A stretch of DNA of 64,000 nucleotides, taken from positions 7,742,329 to 7,806,328 of the forward strand of contig NC_088651.1 of NCBI RefSeq assembly GCF_964019385.1, given 5' to 3'. Positions within the stretch are counted from its first letter, which is position 1; each line of letters opens with the position of its first letter. Positions 35,398 through 64,000 of the stretch are shown here, in pieces. Origin of the DNA: Sycon ciliatum. Lineage: Eukaryota; Porifera; Calcarea; Leucosolenida; Sycettidae. The notes beneath the pieces were generated by a model. It ran no database searches and was not told the DNA's origin. It was given only the letters and a program-made list of their open reading frames with translations. A program made the translations under genes and the position numbers.

Positions 35398-36643
35398 AGA
35401 GCCCCACACTTCTCTTGAAGGAGTGAGGTTTGTTGTAAAACTGACTCAAAGCTGAATGCCCAGCAATACATAGCCCGAATCACCGGTTTTGTGATCACAA
35501 GGCTGGCCCACATTGTCAAGCTTATCAGAGCCCCACACTTCCCTTGAAGGAGTGAGGTTGAATGGAAGACTGGCTGATAGCTCAATACCAAGTAATACAC
35601 GGCCCGAATCACCGGGTTTGTGCTCGCAAGGCTGCCCCACATTTTCAAGCATATCAGAGCCCCACACTTCCCTTGAAGGAGTGAGGTTGAATGCAAGACT
35701 GACTCATACCTCACTGCCAAGCGATACACGGCCCGAATCACCGGGTATGTGTTATCACAAGGCTGCCGACAACGTCAAGCACATCAGAGCACCACACTTT
35801 CCTTGAAGTACTGAGTTCAAATGCAAGTCTAACTCGTCGCTCTTTGCTAGTAACAGACGCCACGAATCACGGGGTATGTAGTCCCAAGTCTTCACCCCGT
35901 TATCAAGGATATCAGAGCCCCTCCACTTTCATTGAAGTGCACTACTGAGGTGCGAGGATTGCTCGGGATAGTACTCATAATCCTTCACTTCAAAATGTCA
36001 GAGGATTTACACCTCATTCTCAACATGAGCGACAAAGGCCATTGTCGTTAAAACCTCATCATCCATCATGAAGTAACATACAACCATGGAATGGATGCTG
36101 TTAGTTCCGTCTCTCTGCTCATTCCTTGCCATGTCCAAAGAAATTTTGAATCACTGCGTTCGGTGTCACAACATTGCCCCACATTGCAAAGCATACGAGA
36201 ACCTCAAGATAGACATTATAGGAATGAGGCTGAATGCGAGTGGAGACTCATTCCATTGTCAGATAACGGACACACCGAATCAGCGGGTATGTGTAATCAC
36301 AAGGCTGCCCATAATTGTCAAGCTTGTCAGAGCCGCACACTTCCCTTGAAGGAGTGAGGTTGAATGCAAAACTCACAGCTCACTGCCAAGCAATACGTAG
36401 CCCGAATCACCGGGTATCTGATCACAAGGCTGCCCCACATTGTCAAGCATATCAGAGCACCACACTTCCCTTGAAGGAGTGAGGTTGAACGCAAGAGTGA
36501 CTCATAGCTCAATGCCAATTAATACACGGCCCGAATCACCGGGTATGTGTAATCGCAAGGCTGAACCACATTGTGAAGCATATCAGAGCCCCACACTTTC
36601 CTTGAAGGAGTGAGGTTGAATGCAAGAGTGAATCATAGCTCAA
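35398..36643. repeat. ~129-bp repeat, about nine copies, ending at the gap
   Basis: The unit contains AGCCCCACACTTCCCTTGAA, GGAGTGAGGTTGAATGCAAG and CCCGAATCACCGGGTATGTG. Copies begin near 35398, 35527, 35656, 35785, 35913, 36331, 36462 and 36591, with a diverged stretch in between. The array runs straight into the N gap and is probably what broke the assembly. Confidence 0.88.
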
Positions 36644-36843
36644 NNNNNNNNNNNNNNNNNNNNNNNNNNNNNNNNNNNNNNNNNNNNNNNNNNNNNNNNN
36701 NNNNNNNNNNNNNNNNNNNNNNNNNNNNNNNNNNNNNNNNNNNNNNNNNNNNNNNNNNNNNNNNNNNNNNNNNNNNNNNNNNNNNNNNNNNNNNNNNNNN
36801 NNNNNNNNNNNNNNNNNNNNNNNNNNNNNNNNNNNNNNNNNNN
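36644..36843. other. Assembly gap (200 N)
   Basis: A run of exactly 200 N separates the ~129-bp repeat from the hinge exon of RTK gene B. The round length suggests a placeholder of unknown true size. Confidence 1.
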
Positions 36844-36879
36844 TCTAATGGACACAGTCGAGTGTGCGCACTGTTTTAC

Positions 36880-55836
<18,957 letters not shown>

Positions 55837-55985
55837 TCAAAGCGTTGGTCCGGCCATGGCCTGACCAACCGGACCGGTTCCACCAGGCCTGATTTTTCCG
55901 GATACTAAATCCGCAGATTCTAAAGTTGTCCTCGAGTCAAGTTGTTCCTTTTCTTCGACAAATCTCTCCTCCACAGCAGGTACCA
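55837..55985 (-). CDS. Unidentified gene C, exon (possibly terminal)
   Basis: A strong acceptor (CTCTTTTTTCTCTTTACAG) precedes a frame reading VPAVEERFVEEKEQL, DSRTTLESADLVSGK and finally AMAGPTL before a stop. The charged, helical-looking N-terminal part resembles real coding sequence. It joins in phase with the exon ending at 56063 across a 77-nt intron. An earlier donor near the middle is possible. No family is recognised. Confidence 0.45.
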
Positions 55986-56062
55986 CTGTAAAGAGAAAAA
56001 AGAGTTCAGTGGCCTAGAACGCAGAAGAGACTTCTTAATCTCTGAAACGTACAACACTTCAC

Positions 56063-56171
56063 CTGTGACTCGCAACTGCAAATATTCTTCAAGAGGTGGT
56101 GCTCCCATATCCTTATCTTTAGTTGGTGAAGAAAACTGGCCGTTTGACTCCCGTACGACTCTTATTTGGAC
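56063..56171 (-). CDS. Unidentified gene C, exon
   Basis: The frame reads VQIRVVRESNGQFSS, then KDKDMGAPPLEEYLQLRVT, and ends at a good donor CACAG|GTGAAG in phase 1, matching the next exon (55985). The acceptor at the 5' side (ATATAATAG) is weak, so the true start may differ. The plus strand of the same interval also has an open frame, which lowers confidence. Confidence 0.42.
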
Positions 56172-57623
56172 CTATTATATAGATGTAGACTATTGGGTGT
56201 GTCTTGTTTGAAGTGGTTGGCATGTTGCTCAGCATTGTATGGTATATTTCATGTGACCAAGTTGCAATAAGCTGGACTTACCCACGAGCGACATCATGCC
56301 ATTTGTTTGGCATGATGTCCAAAATATTCTACGCATTCTGATGTAAATCATTTTGCTTTCCTTTTCAGCGCCTGACCGGATTCGGCAAAGACAACGGTAG
56401 TGTATTTTGTGCCATGCCGCGAAAACGGCCGCCACCGAATTGAGCATTCCTGCGCACGTTTCATTGGTAAAAGCTATCCATCCGTTGTTTGTCCGGCCAC
56501 GTTTACAGTAAGTAAGCAGTTGTGCCGTGAGTAGTGTTGATGAAGTAGAAATAGAAATTCATGTCGTCTATTGATTTATGCTGTTCGTGTGGAAACGTGA
56601 TACTTTCCTCCAGTATCAAACATGCCTTGGGTCCTTTACTTAGGACTTTGTCTTCTGTTGGTCTTTGCAGGTCCTGGCTGGCTTGACCGGAGGCTGGATG
56701 CTTGCCATGATGTTGCCAACATCGGGGACCAGGTACAGTCGAAGCTGTGTCTATGAAACACTACTTTTGAAGTGTATTGCGGCATTCTGTCCTGGTTGTG
56801 TTGTCATAATGCTCTAGGTCCATGGATCTACTGCTCCCTGCTACAGTTCTCTTCGTTCTTTTTTATAATTTGATCCTGTAGGGACGGTCAAGATGGAGGA
56901 TCACCAGGACAAGGGGACCGGCCACAGCCAAACCCTAAGTATCAGTTCAAGTATCAGTTGTGCTCTCTATGTGGTGCATTGTGATGAGCTGTGCTCTTGT
57001 CCCTGTTCCATTTACCCATACCAAATTCACTCCACTCCGCTTCTACACTCTACAACAGTGCCTGAGCAAGGCTAGCTTGTCTCAACTCTGAGCTTCAGTG
57101 CAATGATCAAGCAAACTAGCCCGGTTTTACATACCCATTTGAGCTGTCCCTTTTATTCCTAGTGAAGTAGCCAATAAAGTATTCTTGAGTCATTTCATGC
57201 AAAAGTAGGGTGTGCAAAGTCTCTTTCCGATGACTCCACCTGCCTTCATGTTTCTGGACTTCAGGTATCACCTTCCATTGTTTGCAGTCTGGCTTCAAGT
57301 CCTTGTTTCAAGTAAATGCCTTTGTAAAGGAAATATGTCTTGCAGATACCTCATGCTTGTAATGGAAGGGGATGGGAGCATGCTCATCCTTGTTTTGTGT
57401 ATGACTTGTCAATGTGCATGGCACCACACATTACCGGCCGGCAAACCCTCCTCCGTCCAGGGATCAACTTTTTTTGGTTTGGGATGTGGGCTTGAACAGA
57501 ACACCTGTCACCCTGGGAGGGAAAGGGTTGTAGAAATATTTCTTTACTGCAGTACTTGCCTACTTTGTACTGTGCTTCGATGCTGCTTTCAGGATGGGAT
57601 CTTTCGGGATGCCAACACCTCAC

Positions 57624-57754
57624 CTCGCCTGCTTGGCCACTGGAAATGGATGGCTGGGGATTTTGCTGGGGATTCGGAAAGAATGTTATCTAATGACTTG
57701 AGTTCATGAATTTGCTGCATTGCCTTATGCATGCCGTACAGTACTCGGGTGGTT
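57624..57754 (-). CDS. Unidentified gene C (or another gene), exon
   Basis: The exon follows a (CT)n tract and CCCCCGCCTAG acceptor, and ends AGGCGAG|GTGAGG. It encodes TTRVLYGMHKAMQQIHELKS and then LDNILSESPAKSPAIHF with QWPSRR, entering in phase 2 and leaving in phase 1. Linkage to the exons at 56.2-55.8 kb is assumed from strand and proximity only. Confidence 0.42.
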
Positions 57755-57764
57755 CTAGGCGGGG

Positions 57765-57795
<31 letters not shown>

Positions 57796-57867
57796 GGGGG
57801 GGGGCTGATGTGCATGAGCGGTGTTACTGAGAATTGTGGATGTAATTATGCATGAACGGTACTGGCA

Positions 57868-58030
57868 AACAGCTGGAAAATGCAATTTACCACAAACCTA
57901 TCGCCAAATTTGTGGGTTTTTTTGGGGGTTGAACCGCTGGAATATGCAGTTTACCACAGACCGATCGCCAAATTTGGAGGAAGGTGTGAACCGCTGGAAT
58001 ATGTACTACAAACATATCGCCAAATTTTGG
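57868..58030. repeat. Three-copy diverged ~60-bp repeat
   Basis: The motif pair GAACCGCTGGAATATG and ATCGCCAAATTT recurs three times with indels. No gene is seen from here to the RTK gene A stop codon at 59218. Confidence 0.7.
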
Positions 58031-59217
58031 ATTTTGCCCAAAATGCATGATCTAGGTCGCAGTGCAGTGTATCTGTAAAGTGGTGCGAGGGGTCAGCTGG
58101 TGGCAAGTTGTCTGCAGGGGCTAGGGTCGATTTTGGGTTCAAATATTACTGGGACTGATGCGCTAGGTTACATGCAGCATAGACCTACAATAATGTACAG
58201 TACGATGTATGTCGATCACTGATCAGAGTGGAGTTGATTGTTACTTGTGCCTGGCTCACACCAGGCCTAAGCTCCGTCCCCGACTTGAAATCGGCCGACT
58301 ACATTCCAGCCATGACGACGACTCCCCATGCAATCATCACACATACGGATACTTTTGTAAAAAAATATATCAAAATCTGGAATTTCAATACCAAAACGGG
58401 CTAGGAAATTGTGAAAACTAGCTGCTCTGAAATTGCAAAAATTGACACTATAATTATTCTGGGAGTTACATGCATGCAGTACAGTTCAAATCGGTAAACT
58501 GGGATAGATAAAAAAATATATTTCTTCGAAAGTCTTCTACTTGTAGTGTGTTAACATTACATCTTTCTTACACAAACTGCGAATCAAATACCAAAAAAAT
58601 CACTAACTAACTAACTCTACTCTTCTACATTATTATTATTCATTAAATTTTGAGTAGGTGTACCGTGTATGTAATAATTGCTTATGTCAGAATAAACTGC
58701 TACTAGTATGTTCTCAAGAAATTACAAATATTGGATGGAGGTTCAGTCATTACTGAAAACTACAAATTCTCTGCAATTATTAAATGACAAAATAATACCT
58801 AGATAAAGTAAGCAACAATAGCATTCGGCACTGTTGAGATGGTGGATGATGCAGAAAAAGACATTTCCTTTAGAATTATTATTTGCCAATTTGCACTAGC
58901 CCATCACTGAACCCTATAAATGTGATGAGCAATGCACATCTTCCGATACGGAAACTAGTTACATGGTTTAACAATGCTACATGAAAACCATGCACCTGGT
59001 GGACGTCACTTACTCCAAATACACAGGATATGCTCATACGACTCCATACATGCACTGACAAATGTCCACAGGAAGTACTACTTCGACACGTACACACAGT
59101 AATATGTTATTATGTACTGACCGGATCGGCCCGTATGGTTCACCGTACACATTAAACACTCATACAGGCTTCCATGTCCACATGGCGTCGACTGGCACGC
59201 CGCAGCAATGCTAACTG

Positions 59218-63535
<4,318 letters not shown>

Positions 63536-63575
63536 CTAGTTGTAATACAGTAACAACACAAACACGCCATCACCA

Positions 63576-63627
63576 TGCAAACGCACACACGCAAACACAC
63601 ACACACACACACACGCACACGCACACG

Positions 63628-63674
<47 letters not shown>

Positions 63675-63755
63675 ACACACACACACACATACACACAGTG
63701 TACACACACACACACACGCACACACACATACACACACATACACACAGTGTACACA
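63576..63755. repeat. (AC)n microsatellite, about 180 bp
   Basis: AC repeats with ACGC, ATAC and CAGTGT interruptions lie just upstream of the RTK gene A catalytic-loop exon in the transcript sense. The remaining bases to 64000 show no confident exon. Confidence 0.95.
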
Positions 63756-64000
63756 CATGCAGGTAATTACATGGTGGTTACACAGTAAAATGGTGTAACA
63801 GCTCAGCGAGCCGAATGTGTTTTGGGCACACAAACAGACACTAGTAAGAAATGCTGCAGTCACACATGATCAAACATACTGTGCACGGTACCGCCTGGAA
63901 GCTATGGACATGGATACCAATCTGTAGGTTGGCACAATGTAAGAGCCAGCTCCTGTGGGCTGGTATGGCACCACGTCGGCTAAACTGGCGATCACTTCCC

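Noticed and set aside
55942-56211. Plus-strand ORF with FSGLERRRDFLISET
   Set aside because: The opposite strand has splice signals and a phase-consistent two-exon model over the same interval, so this frame is taken as its antisense.
63880-63998. Minus-strand frame EVIASLADVVPYQPTG at the right edge
   Set aside because: It looks juxtamembrane-like but lies too close to the catalytic-loop exon to leave room for the N-lobe, and has no good donor.

Overview
The window looks like repeat-rich nuclear DNA of an early-branching animal, most plausibly a sponge or similar marine invertebrate; this is an inference. The evidence is: genes split by GT-AG introns, receptor tyrosine kinase (RTK) exons, DIRS-like and Penelope/GIY-YIG-type retroelement remnants, several cut-and-paste element families, and very long satellites and microsatellites. 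Nothing bacterial (operons, ribosome binding sites, CRISPR) is visible. A 200-base run of N at 36644-36843 marks a scaffold gap.

Left part (1-36.6 kb) is almost entirely mobile and repetitive. A head-to-head palindrome of a degraded GIY-YIG-type reverse-transcriptase element spans about 4.27-14.05 kb. Its right arm was split by a 5.96-kb element with CAGTC termini and TA target duplications (6885-12844). That insert carries a gag/pol pair of DIRS type (minus strand) and a 33-copy 44-bp minisatellite. A 217-bp foldback element and a further insertion split the arm again. A ~366-bp satellite (about 21 units) fills 20.0-27.8 kb. It abuts a 15-bp array that is itself interrupted by a 3.9-kb element with inverted ends (28.8-32.7 kb). 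More inverted-repeat elements and a ~129-bp repeat lead up to the gap.

Right part (36.8-64 kb) carries the host genes, all on the minus strand. RTK gene B starts at 50391 with a signal peptide and reads leftward through nine exons with matching splice phases: an unrecognised ectodomain, a calcium-binding EGF domain, a long Thr/Pro stalk, a transmembrane helix, a tyrosine-rich juxtamembrane region and the kinase N-lobe. The gene is cut by the assembly gap after the hinge exon; the C-lobe was not found. RTK gene A enters from the right edge: five exons (63535 to 59218) give its kinase C-lobe, from the catalytic loop to the stop codon. Between them, minus-strand exons at 55.8-57.8 kb belong to an unidentified gene. 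Introns and spacers hold MITEs (hAT-like and pogo-like) and large simple-sequence arrays.

The RTK exon models were built by hand from splice consensus and reading phase; domain names come from motif recognition only.
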